Assembly: GCF_002165625.1 (NCBI RefSeq)
Contig: NZ_NGNS01000001.1
Coordinates: 1-64,000 of the forward strand
DNA: 64,000 nt
From: Neiella marina
GTDB lineage: Bacteria > Pseudomonadota > Gammaproteobacteria > Enterobacterales > Neiellaceae
Reading direction: 5' to 3'
Under the pieces are notes generated by a model. It was not told the DNA's origin, searched no databases, and worked only from the letters and a program-made list of their open reading frames with translations. This document shows positions 50,525 to 61,980 of the stretch, piece after piece. Both the position numbers and the translations under genes were made by a program. The first letter of the stretch is position 1. Every line of letters starts with the position of its first letter.

Positions 50525-52549
50525 CTATGAGAAAAACGCCACTTGTTGATTGAGCGAGCGCGCTTCAGCGGACACCGACTGGGCATGACCAACTGTTTGC
50601 TCAGAACCGGCAAGGTTTTTAGCACTAAGTTCACGTACCTGAGTGACCCCTGCGGCTAACTCATGACTCACCTGGGCTTGTTGCTCGGCCGTAGCGGCAA
50701 TGCTTTGGGTCATTTCAGAAATGCGACAAATCTGTTGACTCAGTTGTGCTATTGCCTTGCCAGTGCCGCTGGCGGTAGCAGTTACTTTCTCGCCCTTCAA
50801 TCGACTCGCCTCCATCATGGTGACGGCATTGTCACTGGTCATTTGCAATTGCTCGACGCTCGAGATCACTTCTTGGACTGAGTTTTGGGTTCGATGAGCC
50901 AGTTGCCTGACTTCATCGGCCACCACGGCGAAACCGCGGCCATGTTCGCCAGCTCGGGCAGCCTCAATGGCCGCATTGAGCGCCAACAGGTTGGTTTGCT
51001 CTGCGATGTCATCAATCAGCTTGGTGACATCTTGAATGCGAGCGCTAAAACCGGCGACAGCCTGAATGGCCTTGGACGAGCTGGTCAGGTCGTCGCCCAA
51101 CTCGGTCATTTCATTGACCATGTGACCGATGGCATCGGCGCTTTCGGTGGTTTCCAATTCAGCGCCTTGAACTTGAGAGGCAATGGATTCGGCCTGCTCA
51201 GCGACAGAGCTAGCTGATGCTGAGACTTCCTCAATCGCAGTGGCAAGCTGGTTGGTTTGCAAATCTAACTCGGCCAATTGCGAACGGCTGTCGCCGGCGA
51301 CATTCTCCAAATGCTGAGCGGTATCTTCGAGTTGACCTCCTGAGTTACGCAACTGTTTCACCATATCTAGCAAGTTGCTGCCCATACTCGCTAAACCACC
51401 AGCCAAATGATGAATTTCATTTCGCGAGTTGTGTTCAACATCAGCAATCTTTTGGCTGATATTACCGCGACCAAAATCTCCCACTTTAGCGGTCAACACT
51501 TCAAGCGGTGATAAGGTACGATTGAGAATCAAGGTCAACAATCCCACGGTTCCGAGTACGGCAAACAATGCAATGAGTGCAATATTGACCAACAATACTT
51601 TACTCTGAGCGGTGATCTCATCAACAAACGTGCCCCCCAGTAGCACCCAATTCCAGCGTTCAATGTGGGCAAAGGTTACGGCTTTTTGAGCTTCAACACC
51701 TTGATAGCGCCAAGGGTACTGAATCACTCCCTCGCTCTGACCAAGCAAATTGGCAAAAGGAAGCGAGTTATCGCTCGCCTTGAGCGCCAGCATACTGGTT
51801 CCTACCAACTGACTTTGTGGGTGGAACAATATGTCGCCGTCAGCATTGTCGGCTACCATGCTATAACCCGTTTTCCCCCAAACGACTTGCTCCAACGAGG
51901 CAAAAATATCATCCATGATTGCTTTCAATGGCATCCCTGCAAAAGCAATCGCGTACACTCGACCGTTGTCGAGCAGCGGCAAGTAGTAAGCTAAATAACG
52001 CTCGCCAAACAGATTGACGCTATTACTAAAAGCTTTTCCTGCAACTAGTTGATGATAGCCAGGATGACTGGTGCCCAATAGCGTGCCCGTCGCTCGGTTG
52101 CCATCACTCTTCTTCAGCGATGTAGCCACCCGCAGAAAATCATTGCCCTGCCGAACAAAGATGGTAGCGTGACTACCAGTGCGTCGATGAAATTGATCAA
52201 CTAGCACAGGCATAGCGCTGACCGGCTGTTCATCGAGCATCAACTGTGGCACCGAAAAGCCATTGAGTTGCTCAGTTTGAGACGACAGCTGCAAACTCTT
52301 GAGGCGATAGTCACGCCATAGATGAACTTGGTTTTTGACCACCTCGAGCGTTGATTGGTAACGACCCTCGATCGATTGCGCCAACGCATTCACCTGGCTT
52401 TGCTGAGCGGCCAACAGGTTATCAAGCAAAAGTTTGGCGGCTTGCTGGTAAACCAGCCATGCAGTCAGAACGAACGCTGACAGAATTAACAAGATAGTCG
52501 CCAGTTGGATCTGCCGACCAATTCGCATCCTACGAAACAAAGAAATCAT
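50525..52549 (-). CDS. Methyl-accepting chemotaxis protein
   Basis: 674 aa. TM1 near residues 17-38, a large Cache3/Cache2-type periplasmic sensor (about 40-315), TM2 ([20 protein letters not shown]), HAMP, and the signalling domain with the conserved tip [20 protein letters not shown] and [17 protein letters not shown]. No C-terminal NWETF-type CheR-binding pentapeptide: it ends NQQVAFFS. Ligand unknown; it shares its sensor with the next gene downstream. Confidence 0.93.
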   Translation of the reverse strand: MISLFRRMRIGRQIQLATILLILSAFVLTAWLVYQQAAKLLLDNLLAAQQSQVNALAQSIEGRYQSTLEVVKNQVHLWRDYRLKSLQLSSQTEQLNGFSVPQLMLDEQPVSAMPVLVDQFHRRTGSHATIFVRQGNDFLRVATSLKKSDGNRATGTLLGTSHPGYHQLVAGKAFSNSVNLFGERYLAYYLPLLDNGRVYAIAFAGMPLKAIMDDIFASLEQVVWGKTGYSMVADNADGDILFHPQSQLVGTSMLALKASDNSLPFANLLGQSEGVIQYPWRYQGVEAQKAVTFAHIERWNWVLLGGTFVDEITAQSKVLLVNIALIALFAVLGTVGLLTLILNRTLSPLEVLTAKVGDFGRGNISQKIADVEHNSRNEIHHLAGGLASMGSNLLDMVKQLRNSGGQLEDTAQHLENVAGDSRSQLAELDLQTNQLATAIEEVSASASSVAEQAESIASQVQGAELETTESADAIGHMVNEMTELGDDLTSSSKAIQAVAGFSARIQDVTKLIDDIAEQTNLLALNAAIEAARAGEHGRGFAVVADEVRQLAHRTQNSVQEVISSVEQLQMTSDNAVTMMEASRLKGEKVTATASGTGKAIAQLSQQICRISEMTQSIAATAEQQAQVSHELAAGVTQVRELSAKNLAGSEQTVGHAQSVSAEARSLNQQVAFFS

Positions 52550-52821
52550 CCTAAGTACTACTCCACTCTATCAATCTGATGCTCACCTCAATCAGCGAGC
52601 TTGAGCGGATGCTACAACAGAAAACTCTTCAAATATTGCGCCAGAACAAAATCGGAAACAAAACGGTTACATTTATGACAAAAATATTTCAACGCTCCCA
52701 GATTAAAACTATTTTCCTTAAAATTCATTAAGTTAACCAAGTATTGCAAAATCCATTATGAATCAAACACTTATTTCACGGAGCAAAATAACGCCACGGC
52801 CAGCTCTGGCAGACAATAAAA
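52550..52821. other. Intergenic region upstream of the MCP gene
   Basis: 272 nt, AT-rich, with no gene I can support. It must contain the MCP promoter; a flagellar sigma-28 motif was looked for by eye and not identified with confidence. Confidence 0.4.
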
Positions 52822-52854
52822 AAGCGTATCGCCAACCATGTCAGCGATACGCTT
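52822..52854 (-). terminator. Rho-independent terminator after the CheX-receiver gene
   Basis: AAGCGTATCGC, 11-nt loop, GCGATACGCTT: perfect 11-bp stem, with a T-run on the minus strand, 22 nt after the stop at 52876. Confidence 0.9.
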
Positions 52855-52875
52855 CAATTCGGCAACCGAGGGGCC

Positions 52876-53829
52876 TTAAACGACCAAATAGGAGGCTAGC
52901 ACTTGTTTACCCGAGTCGGCATTCAGCGGCTTAAAAACAAACCCATGAGCACCTAATGTTTTGCAGCGCTCAATGGTATTGCTATCGGTAACCGACGATA
53001 ACATCACGATCGGGGTAGCGGCATCGAGTTCACGCATCTGAGCGAGAGCATCATCACCATTGAGCCGTTTCATCACCACATCCATGAACACAAAGTCGGG
53101 TTTATGCGTCTTCATGGTTTCAATCGCACTATCACCGTCATCAGCAGTAATAATATTGGTGTAGCCCATTTCAGTGAGCAATCGATGCATCGCCCGACGG
53201 ATAAGTGAACTGTCATCGACACTCATGATCAAGGCATCTTTGGGTACCGGCGTACCTTCAGTTGGGGGCGGGATCAGGTAGGCATCACTGATGTTGTCAA
53301 CCGGAGCAAGTTCAGCATCTTGGTTGGCGTCGCGCACCAACAAATTGAAGTAGTAGCGCCCGGCATCTTCAATGTGCACAGGCACGGTGACAATTTCTTT
53401 CACCCCAAGTAAGTAAGGACCCATATCCTGTAGATCCAATGCAACATGCGGGCTGGCAAATTCAAAACCGAGGTTATGCTTCTGCAGCATGTGCGTGGCA
53501 CGGCCAACAATGGTATTGCCCCACTCCGCTAAAGCGGCAATTAAATCTTCATCGAGTTCACCATTGATATTGCACTCACCAACTAGCGCTTGCTGCACCG
53601 CTTGGCCGACTGCGACTGCCGTTTCTTCGTAGTGATGCATCAATACAACGCCATCAAGCTGCCCCGTCATATCTGAACAAACGGCATAGCCTTTGAAGCG
53701 AAAATCCTCAACCTGATCAATAAAAGGGTCACCGGCATACCCATCCAAACCGGTCATCGCTTTTAAACTGGCAAGGGATTCTTGAATAAACGGATGCAAA
53801 ATGACTTTGTGGAGCGTTTCAACGGACAT
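52876..53829 (-). CDS. CheX phosphatase domain fused to a CheY-like receiver
   Basis: 317 aa. Residues 1-165 form a CheX/CheC-type domain; LIAALAEWGNTIVGRA near 96-111 contains the E-x2-N catalytic pattern of CheX phosphatases. Residues 195-317 are a receiver: acidic pocket SVDDSSLIRRA, phospho-Asp in FVFMDVVMKRL, Ser/Thr in IVMLSSVTD and Lys in FVFKPLNAD. The order CheX-receiver suggests a self-regulating phosphatase or a carrier that removes phosphate from CheY. GGTGAG precedes the ATG. Near the MCP but on its own transcript. Confidence 0.88.
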   Translation of the reverse strand: MSVETLHKVILHPFIQESLASLKAMTGLDGYAGDPFIDQVEDFRFKGYAVCSDMTGQLDGVVLMHHYEETAVAVGQAVQQALVGECNINGELDEDLIAALAEWGNTIVGRATHMLQKHNLGFEFASPHVALDLQDMGPYLLGVKEIVTVPVHIEDAGRYYFNLLVRDANQDAELAPVDNISDAYLIPPPTEGTPVPKDALIMSVDDSSLIRRAMHRLLTEMGYTNIITADDGDSAIETMKTHKPDFVFMDVVMKRLNGDDALAQMRELDAATPIVMLSSVTDSNTIERCKTLGAHGFVFKPLNADSGKQVLASYLVV

Positions 53830-54068
53830 AGCAACTCACCAAGTGTTGGTACAACGGCTTGCACAATTTAGGCAAACAACTTCGGAGAAGCCTAACTTAT
53901 TGAATAGATTAGCAAGGGGCAATTTGAGTATTGTAACAGTGAGAGATGTTCTACAATTTTTCCATTGGCTGACGTCAAACGGCACAACCTATGCCAAGGT
54001 CAAAGCCTCTGCTATCCAACCGCTCTGACCTTGTTATTCAGCAGCAACTCAGGCGCTAGATCGATGCA

Positions 54069-54362
54069 TTAACCATCTTGTTGCTTGTTGAGCACTTCAA
54101 TTTGGTCGGCCAACTCAATCGATTCATCTAATAACTGAGGTTTGGCACCTTCAATCCAGTCTCCCTTGCTGGCTTTGATTTTCTGCAAGTTAATAGCCAA
54201 TTGCTCGATGATCTGCTCCATTTGCTGTTGCTGCTCAAGCTGTTGCACTTGCTGTTGGTCCACGTGCTGACCCCAAAACCAATGGGTAATCGCCCATCCT
54301 AAAATCAGACCAAACAGAACCATGACAGTTGCAGATGCGTAATTCGGTTTACGACGTTCCAT
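54069..54362 (-). CDS. Small membrane protein with coiled coil, 97 aa
   Basis: One N-terminal span (ATVMVLFGLILGWAITHWFW) followed by a Gln-rich coiled coil (HVDQQQVQQLEQQQQMEQII) and an acidic tail. AGGAG lies 7 nt before the ATG. A bitopic protein anchored in the inner membrane; function unknown. No operon partner. Confidence 0.7.
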   Translation of the reverse strand: MERRKPNYASATVMVLFGLILGWAITHWFWGQHVDQQQVQQLEQQQQMEQIIEQLAINLQKIKASKGDWIEGAKPQLLDESIELADQIEVLNKQQDG

Positions 54363-54554
54363 ACTGTACTCCTCGATTCATTGGTGATCCTCACTATTAA
54401 CTTTGGCTGCTAGTCGCCAAATCTGCAAAGTAATTGCGCCGCATCTGCGGACTTTCTCAAGCTTTTCAGTATGAAAACGTTGCTCATTTTTATTCGAGCA
54501 TTTGTCATTATTAGCTTATAGTTGAGTTGGTTTTGAGAACAAATAGCGAGACGA

Positions 54555-56312
54555 ATGCGATCGATCAGATACTGGCCGTTGTGGCTGTTGTTGTGTTGTT
54601 TTGTCTGTGTCGGCGAACCGATCCAATTGTCACAGTCCGTCATCAAGCAGGGCTTAACTGAACATGCCGAAATGCTCGAGGATCCGACGGGCACCTTAAC
54701 CTTCCACGATATTCTACTCCCCCGCCATCAGCAAAAATTCAGTTCATTCAGGCCTGCAGACATCAATCGCGGTATCACCAGTAATCATTACTGGCTCAAG
54801 TTTAATATTCGCAACGATAGCAACTCACCAATGGTCTGGCTGCTGACGCCAGAGACCAGCTACGTGGATGATCTGGATTTATACGTCGAACAAAGGGGTA
54901 GTTGGACACACCAATTTCGTTCCGATCAGCAACCTTTTTCAATGCGAGACTTGAGCTATCGATTGTTGAATTTTCGGGTCAGCATTGGCGCCCAAGAGCA
55001 GCAGCAGGTGTATTTAAAAATTAGCAATCGCACCTTAGAAACCGTCAGTATTCAGGCCTATGTGTCTGAACACGGCGCCTTCGCTGATTATCTCATCAAA
55101 GAGAACCTGCTGTTTGGCGTCTACTATGGTTTGTTTTTCGGCATGGCGATTTTCGCCTTTTCGCTATGGCTCTACTCTGGGATCAGGACTAGCCCTTACT
55201 ACGGCTACTTCTTTATTTACTTGAGCTGGACCATGTTAATGTGGGGCTCACTGAACGGCTTTAACTTCCAGTTTTTGTGGCCGAATCACCCTTGGTTATT
55301 CAATCAAAGTTTTCATCTAATTTACTTGTTGGTGGCTATTTTTGCCTTCCAGTTCAGTCGCCATCTTCTCGGTACCAAAACTCTTATTCCGAAGATTGAC
55401 AAGTTATTGCTGGCGTTGATTACGGTTTATTCCATCGCTTTCGTGCTGCGCTTATTCGGTGAGTATGATTTGGTCCTGTACGTATCATTTTTCAGCCTCC
55501 TGAGCATGGCAATCAATCCCATTATTGGTTGGCTTTGCTACCGCAAAGGCAACCGCTACGTCATCTTTTACATTGCAGCTTGGGTGCCATACTCACTCAG
55601 CCTGATTATTAGCTTAGTGTCGGCATCCAGCGGAGGCTGGTCGCAATTTGGCATGAGCACCCTGCACCTCACTCAAGTAGCGGTATTATTCGAGTGCATC
55701 ATGCTGATTTTGGCAATGCTAACCAAGATGCGCCATTCGTCGCACCAACTTCAGGCCGAAGCCGAATTGTCGATGGTCGATCCGCTCACTCGCCTGAAGA
55801 ACCGCCGCTTCATCGAACAATGCACCGAAGAACTCAAACACGCCAAAGAGCAAGAAGTGGAGCTTTGGGTATTACTCATTGATCTCGATTTTTTCAAACG
55901 AGTCAATGATGAGTATGGTCATGCAGTAGGTGATCAAATACTGGTGGAATTGGCACAGATTCTAAAAAATGAATGCCGTTCGGTCGATGTTGCTGCTCGT
56001 TGGGGCGGTGAAGAATTCATCATCATCTCGACCGTCGTTAATCATCAGATGGCGCGCATAGTGGCAGAAAGGATTAGACGAGTATTCGCCAGTAGTGGCA
56101 CTCAACTGGGCGGTAAAGTTATCCCACACACCCTGAGTATTGGCCTAGCGCAATGGCATATCGATCAGAATCAAAAGTTTGAAGAGTGCCTGAAGCAGGC
56201 TGATCAAGCCTTATATCAAGCGAAACAAAATGGCCGCGATCAAGTGGTGAGTTACCGCGAATCTGACTTGTACACAGAACGACTCCGCCAACAAAGAGCT
56301 CCCAAACAGTGA
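54555..56312 (+). CDS. 7TM diguanylate cyclase (7TMR-DISM with GGDEF)
   Basis: 585 aa. Signal peptide, a periplasmic 7TMR-DISMED2-like beta domain (NHYWLKFNIRNDSNSPMVWL), seven spans between about 180 and 395, then a GGDEF domain. The active site is RWGGEEFIIIS and DPLTRLKNRRF; the metal and substrate residues DLDFFKRVNDEYGHAVGDQ are present. An inhibitory I-site RxxD (RSVD) lies five residues before GGEEF, so feedback by c-di-GMP is expected. It probably makes c-di-GMP in response to an extracellular ligand. It starts from ATG 54555; the RBS is modest. Confidence 0.9.
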   Translation: MRSIRYWPLWLLLCCFVCVGEPIQLSQSVIKQGLTEHAEMLEDPTGTLTFHDILLPRHQQKFSSFRPADINRGITSNHYWLKFNIRNDSNSPMVWLLTPETSYVDDLDLYVEQRGSWTHQFRSDQQPFSMRDLSYRLLNFRVSIGAQEQQQVYLKISNRTLETVSIQAYVSEHGAFADYLIKENLLFGVYYGLFFGMAIFAFSLWLYSGIRTSPYYGYFFIYLSWTMLMWGSLNGFNFQFLWPNHPWLFNQSFHLIYLLVAIFAFQFSRHLLGTKTLIPKIDKLLLALITVYSIAFVLRLFGEYDLVLYVSFFSLLSMAINPIIGWLCYRKGNRYVIFYIAAWVPYSLSLIISLVSASSGGWSQFGMSTLHLTQVAVLFECIMLILAMLTKMRHSSHQLQAEAELSMVDPLTRLKNRRFIEQCTEELKHAKEQEVELWVLLIDLDFFKRVNDEYGHAVGDQILVELAQILKNECRSVDVAARWGGEEFIIISTVVNHQMARIVAERIRRVFASSGTQLGGKVIPHTLSIGLAQWHIDQNQKFEECLKQADQALYQAKQNGRDQVVSYRESDLYTERLRQQRAPKQ

Positions 56313-56317
56313 CAAAA

Positions 56318-56339
56318 AAGCCCCGCGTGTGCGGGGCTT
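56318..56339. terminator. Bidirectional terminator between the cyclase and groEL
   Basis: AAGCCCCGC-GTGT-GCGGGGCTT, perfect 9-bp GC-rich stem. The long T-run is on the minus strand, so it mainly ends the groESL transcript; it also follows the cyclase stop by 5 nt. Confidence 0.92.
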
Positions 56340-56367
56340 CTTATTAGCTTGGTGAGCTAGGCGATGA

Positions 56368-58026
<1,659 letters not shown>

Positions 58027-58088
58027 CTATCTATTCGTTACCAGAAGTAGCGCTAGTGATGATCAAACCAGCGCCTTTGCTTCAGCAA

Positions 58089-58379
58089 TTAACCTTCAAC
58101 AACCGCCAGAACGTTGTCTTCTTTCATGATCAGGTGCTCTTCACCAGCGATTTTTTCTGACTTCTCTACGCCGTGACCAAATAGCACTACGTCGCCAACC
58201 TTAACGGCAACGGCTTTTACTTCGCCGTTATCCAGTACGCGGCCTGCGCCAACAGCAACAACTTCACCTTTAGAAGATTTTTCTGCTGCACTGCCAGTCA
58301 GAACGATACCGCCTGCAGATTTAGTTTCGACTTCCAAGCGCTTAACCAGCACGCGATCGTGTAATGGACGAATGTTCAT
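58089..58379 (-). CDS. groES: Co-chaperonin GroES
   Basis: 96 aa lid of the chaperonin. [20 protein letters not shown], the mobile loop [20 protein letters not shown] and the ending [10 protein letters not shown] are typical. GGAG lies about 10 nt before the ATG. First gene of the groESL operon. Confidence 0.98.
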   Translation of the reverse strand: MNIRPLHDRVLVKRLEVETKSAGGIVLTGSAAEKSSKGEVVAVGAGRVLDNGEVKAVAVKVGDVVLFGHGVEKSEKIAGEEHLIMKEDNVLAVVEG

Positions 58380-58456
58380 GAGTTAGATCTCCGATTCACG
58401 TTCCAAAATTATTTGTGAGTAGACGACCAAGGTCTGTGCCTCGGCCGGGATGAAAG

Positions 58457-58486
58457 AAAAATGGGGATGGTTTTTATCAATACAAG
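58457..58486 (-). promoter_or_regulatory. Sigma-32-like heat-shock promoter of groESL
   Basis: On the minus strand CTTGTA, 14 nt, then CCCCATTTTT: close to the sigma-32 consensus CTTGAA-N13-17-CCCCATnT. It lies 78 nt before the groES start. No CIRCE inverted repeat is visible, in line with sigma-32 control. Confidence 0.82.
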
Positions 58487-58778
58487 CGGTGAGCGAAAAA
58501 TTTTTTGAAAAAAGTCGACCAAATGAGAATTCAACGACGTTCTGCTGTTTTTAGCGAAGATCAAACTAACTTTTCTTTCTCTGTCTCGTGCCGCAACACA
58601 ACATTCTTGCACCCGCCAAAAGCATTGACTCTAAACAGCACTTCAGGCCAACAAAACCACGGCAATCCGAGCAATAAGCGCTAAAATATAAACGCTTCAG
58701 GCAAGGGTTTGCTTGAAGATCTTCGGGAGTAGTCTGGAATTCATTTCCAGTCCTTTTCTCAATCTTTCGGAGGTTCTT
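58487..58778. other. Intergenic region between groES promoter and the GH13 gene
   Basis: About 290 nt with no gene I can support. It must carry the plus-strand promoter of the GH13 gene. AT-rich around 58495-58515. Nothing else recognised. Confidence 0.4.
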
Positions 58779-60608
58779 ATGTCAAGTACGACTTTCTCTT
58801 CAAATCCAACGACAGTCAGCCAAACACTTTCAGAGTATGAGATCTTTGAGTTCTGCTCTCCGGGCTTAGTCATCGAGCAAGACCATTGGTACGCCGTCAT
58901 TCACACCGCCCCTCATGCCGTTGCAGTTCAGCTAGTTGGTGACTTTACTGACTGGGAAGCTACGCCAATAGCATTAACGGCAATTCCAAGCGGCAAGTTC
59001 TGGTATTGCAAATACCCATTAACCGACACCGACCAACGACCTCGGGACGGTCAGTCATATCAATTCCGAGTAAAATACAGCGACAACGGCAGCTGGTTCT
59101 ACTATCAAGATCCAGCTGCACGGCGACTAGAGCACACCGGCTTAAGCGGCAAATCTCAAGTGTCCGACTCAACCTACGTGTGGCAAGACCAAGATTGGCA
59201 AAGACCTGGCTGGGAATACTATGCCATCTATCAACTTCACCCACTTCGCTTCAGTGGTCGTCACCCTACTCTTAAGCCATTGCAAACGGTCAGAGCCGAG
59301 TTGCCAGATTACATTGTCAAAACCAAGGCGACAGCAATTCAATTACTGCCGGTCAATGCATTTGCAGGCAATGTGAGTTGGGGATACAACGGCACCTTCT
59401 TTTTTGCCATCGAAGAATCGTATGGCAGCCCGGATGACCTCAAGGCATTGGTTGATAGTGCGCACCAACATGGTATGGCGGTGATTCTCGACATCGTCCT
59501 CAATCACATAGGCAATCGGGACAACGTGCTGTGGCAACTGGACAAAGATGAGTATGTATCGGGCGACACTGCCTGGGGGCCGATGCTCAATTTTGGCAGT
59601 GATGTCACGCGCCATTTTCTAATTAACAGCATTGTCTACCTAGCCCGCGAGTATCACATTGATGGCTTCCGGTTCGACATGACCCATATCCTCCATCAAG
59701 GCCACACTTGGGCAAACCATGTTCGCTACCCCGGCAAAACTAGTGGTTGGAATTTCATCAAAGAACTGCGCCATCGAGTCAAGCAAATCGATCCTAATAT
59801 CCTCCTAATTGCAGAGGAACTCCCCGATAACTGGTATGTCACCAAAGAGCAATGTCATTCAAATTGGGCTGGCGACTGGCACGGCCCTTACGACTCTCAA
59901 TGGTGCGACAGTTTCCATGACCACGCCAAAGCGGTGTTGGCTGGCGGCCACTTAGACCAACTAAAGCGAGTGCTGACCAACTTTGGTGATAATTGGCAAG
60001 ATGCAGTGAACTATACCGAGTCTCACGATGAAGTCGGCAATGAAGATAAGCGCGTTGCCAAAATCGGCCGCAATGGTATGGGCTGGAATATGTCGCAAAT
60101 TGCCGCATCGCTAACCATCTTTTCTCGTGGTATTCCAATGATATTCATGGGCCAAGAAGGCGGCGAATGGATGCAGTTCGGCCAGAATGGCCAACCAGAA
60201 GGTGGCGGCAGCTGGTGGGATCACAGGCTGAGCTTAACCACCTACGAAACCATGCCTTACCAGCAAAAAATACTGCATTGGTATCGTCGAATGTTTGAGA
60301 TCCGCAGCAACAACATGGCTGCATTCGCTTGGGGCAATATCGCCATTTGCCATATTCATAATGACAATGGTATTGCAGCGTTTACTCGAGCCGATGGTCG
60401 CTATCTGATCGTGCTAAATTTTGGCCCGACAACCTGGTGGCATTACAACGTTGGCGTCGCAGGTTTTTATAAGGAACTTGCCAACACCAGCTGGCCAGCA
60501 TTCAACATTTGGGATTTTACCGAGGCCTCCCGCCACGGTGACGAGCACCACCAAATTTCAGATGTTCACATCCCAGCTTACGGCGCTGTTATCCTCGAGC
60601 GCTATTGA
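58779..60608 (+). CDS. GH13 alpha-glucan enzyme with CBM48-like domain (branching-enzyme-like)
   Basis: Start at ATG 58779 (MSSTTFSSN) with CGGAGG about 6 nt upstream; 609 aa. N-terminal CBM48-like fold (VAVQLVGDFTDWEATPIAL), then the GH13 barrel: AVILDIVLNHIGNRDN, HIDGFRFDMTHIL (nucleophile Asp), ILLIAEELPDNW (acid/base Glu) and VNYTESHDEVGNE (third Asp). The last motif resembles branching enzymes and trehalohydrolases more than amylases. No signal peptide. It probably modifies storage glucan; genes glgA, glgC or glgP are not in the window. Confidence 0.85.
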   Translation: MSSTTFSSNPTTVSQTLSEYEIFEFCSPGLVIEQDHWYAVIHTAPHAVAVQLVGDFTDWEATPIALTAIPSGKFWYCKYPLTDTDQRPRDGQSYQFRVKYSDNGSWFYYQDPAARRLEHTGLSGKSQVSDSTYVWQDQDWQRPGWEYYAIYQLHPLRFSGRHPTLKPLQTVRAELPDYIVKTKATAIQLLPVNAFAGNVSWGYNGTFFFAIEESYGSPDDLKALVDSAHQHGMAVILDIVLNHIGNRDNVLWQLDKDEYVSGDTAWGPMLNFGSDVTRHFLINSIVYLAREYHIDGFRFDMTHILHQGHTWANHVRYPGKTSGWNFIKELRHRVKQIDPNILLIAEELPDNWYVTKEQCHSNWAGDWHGPYDSQWCDSFHDHAKAVLAGGHLDQLKRVLTNFGDNWQDAVNYTESHDEVGNEDKRVAKIGRNGMGWNMSQIAASLTIFSRGIPMIFMGQEGGEWMQFGQNGQPEGGGSWWDHRLSLTTYETMPYQQKILHWYRRMFEIRSNNMAAFAWGNIAICHIHNDNGIAAFTRADGRYLIVLNFGPTTWWHYNVGVAGFYKELANTSWPAFNIWDFTEASRHGDEHHQISDVHIPAYGAVILERY

Positions 60609-60642
60609 CAACGATGCCAAGCAACGATCTCCAAAACAAAAA

Positions 60643-60667
60643 AAACCAGTGACCTAGTCACTGGTTT
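60643..60667. terminator. Bidirectional terminator between GH13 and DUF3083 genes
   Basis: AAACCAGTGAC-CTA-GTCACTGGTTT, perfect 11-bp stem, A-run on one side and T-run on the other, 35 nt after the GH13 stop and 24 nt from the convergent gene stop. Confidence 0.93.
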
Positions 60668-60690
60668 TCTTACTTGATGCTTGTGCGGTA

Positions 60691-61803
60691 TTAGATACTG
60701 CCACCAATGTGTTGGTGGACGCGAATTGACAAATTCTCGCGTTTTTCGTCGTGGTCAATCTTGTCAGCAAAGTCACGCATCGCCTGATGCACTTCGCTAA
60801 TGAATTTACCGTAACCGTAGCTGGTTTTGTCTGCCTTAGAAGCAATCATGATGAATTGGATCGAGTCCACCAAATTGCCCTTAGCGAAGTAACAATCAAA
60901 GCCATTAATTGGATCTTTTTCATTAAAGTCGATGGTTTGTAATTCACCATTCTCAGCAATATGGCTATCGGCTTTGCTACGGACCACAGGGGTGCGATCG
61001 TTGGCAGTCATAATGCCACGATCTAAACCCGCCGACTTAGCACTCTCAACAAACCGCTCATACAACGACTTGTATAAGTCCAGATAGGGCCAATCAGATG
61101 TTTTGTCGGCCGCAACCAGTTTCTGAACGCGCTTGTTAACGTGCAAATTGATCACTGCATAGGTTTGCGAGTCCAATTCGTTTTCGTCAATGACAACATC
61201 ATGGGCACGGAAACGATTGGCGATTGAGCGCAACTTGTGCGCCTGTACGCCTTCAACACCTTTTTCTTTGGCGAACAAATCGTAAGTCAGGTGCTGATGG
61301 TCACATAGACGAATGGCGCCTGGAGCTAACTCCAGCAGCTGTGAGTATTCTTTCACGGCTTCAGTCACCTTGGTGTGGAACTGAGCTGAGTAATGACGCA
61401 GTTCTGGACCCGTCGCCAAAAACAGTAATTTAATTTTGCGAACCCGCTTTTGCTCATTGACAAACTGACGGCTACCGGTGTGGTATTTGGGGCTGTACAA
61501 AAAAGTCAGTTGTTGCTCAGATTCAACGGTAAATTTTTCTGGGCAGTAGCGCACCCGAATAAACTTGTCGTTGGCAATGAACTGGCCAGCGTCGAGACCA
61601 TGTTTATCGCAGACATCGAAGAACAAATTGGCCAATTGTTGATAGCAGTAACCATATGGTGAGTCAGCGTCACTACTGCCTTGTTGTGAAAATGCCGCCA
61701 GCAACTCATCCGTTAGTTCAAATTTAGCCAGCAAATACTGGTTTTCTCGTGCATTCGAAGGAATATATACCTTGTGCTGCAAGCCTCGATCTCTGGAAAG
61801 CAT
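60691..61803 (-). CDS. DUF3083 protein
   Basis: 370 aa, cytoplasmic, no motif of known function. The sequence pattern LQHKVYIPSNARENQYLLAK, FIANDKFIRVRYCPEKF and KIKLLFLATGPELRHYSAQF matches the DUF3083 family as I know it, which is largely confined to Shewanella and relatives. GGAG lies about 8 nt before the ATG. Monocistronic. Confidence 0.8.
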   Translation of the reverse strand: MLSRDRGLQHKVYIPSNARENQYLLAKFELTDELLAAFSQQGSSDADSPYGYCYQQLANLFFDVCDKHGLDAGQFIANDKFIRVRYCPEKFTVESEQQLTFLYSPKYHTGSRQFVNEQKRVRKIKLLFLATGPELRHYSAQFHTKVTEAVKEYSQLLELAPGAIRLCDHQHLTYDLFAKEKGVEGVQAHKLRSIANRFRAHDVVIDENELDSQTYAVINLHVNKRVQKLVAADKTSDWPYLDLYKSLYERFVESAKSAGLDRGIMTANDRTPVVRSKADSHIAENGELQTIDFNEKDPINGFDCYFAKGNLVDSIQFIMIASKADKTSYGYGKFISEVHQAMRDFADKIDHDEKRENLSIRVHQHIGGSI

Positions 61804-61980
61804 GTTTTCTCCGATTAATTAATTCGACTTTTCATAACGTTAATCGGATTCTACAGATCTTTTATTTCAGCTAAAGAAATAAAAATCACAAGGGTGATCT
61901 AAGGCGGGTGACAAGGGGGCAAACAGGGCTTTGGCAAAGTGCCGGGAAACGCTTTGGCTTCCCGACATTAGACGCGCCGA

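Noticed and set aside
53801-54028. Frame of 75 aa across the start of the CheX-receiver gene
   Set aside because: It begins inside the reverse strand of that gene and has no RBS; it looks like promoter region.
54410-54694. Minus-strand frame of 94 aa at the start of the diguanylate cyclase
   Set aside because: It overlaps the signal peptide and sensor coding region of the cyclase, which has strong domain support.
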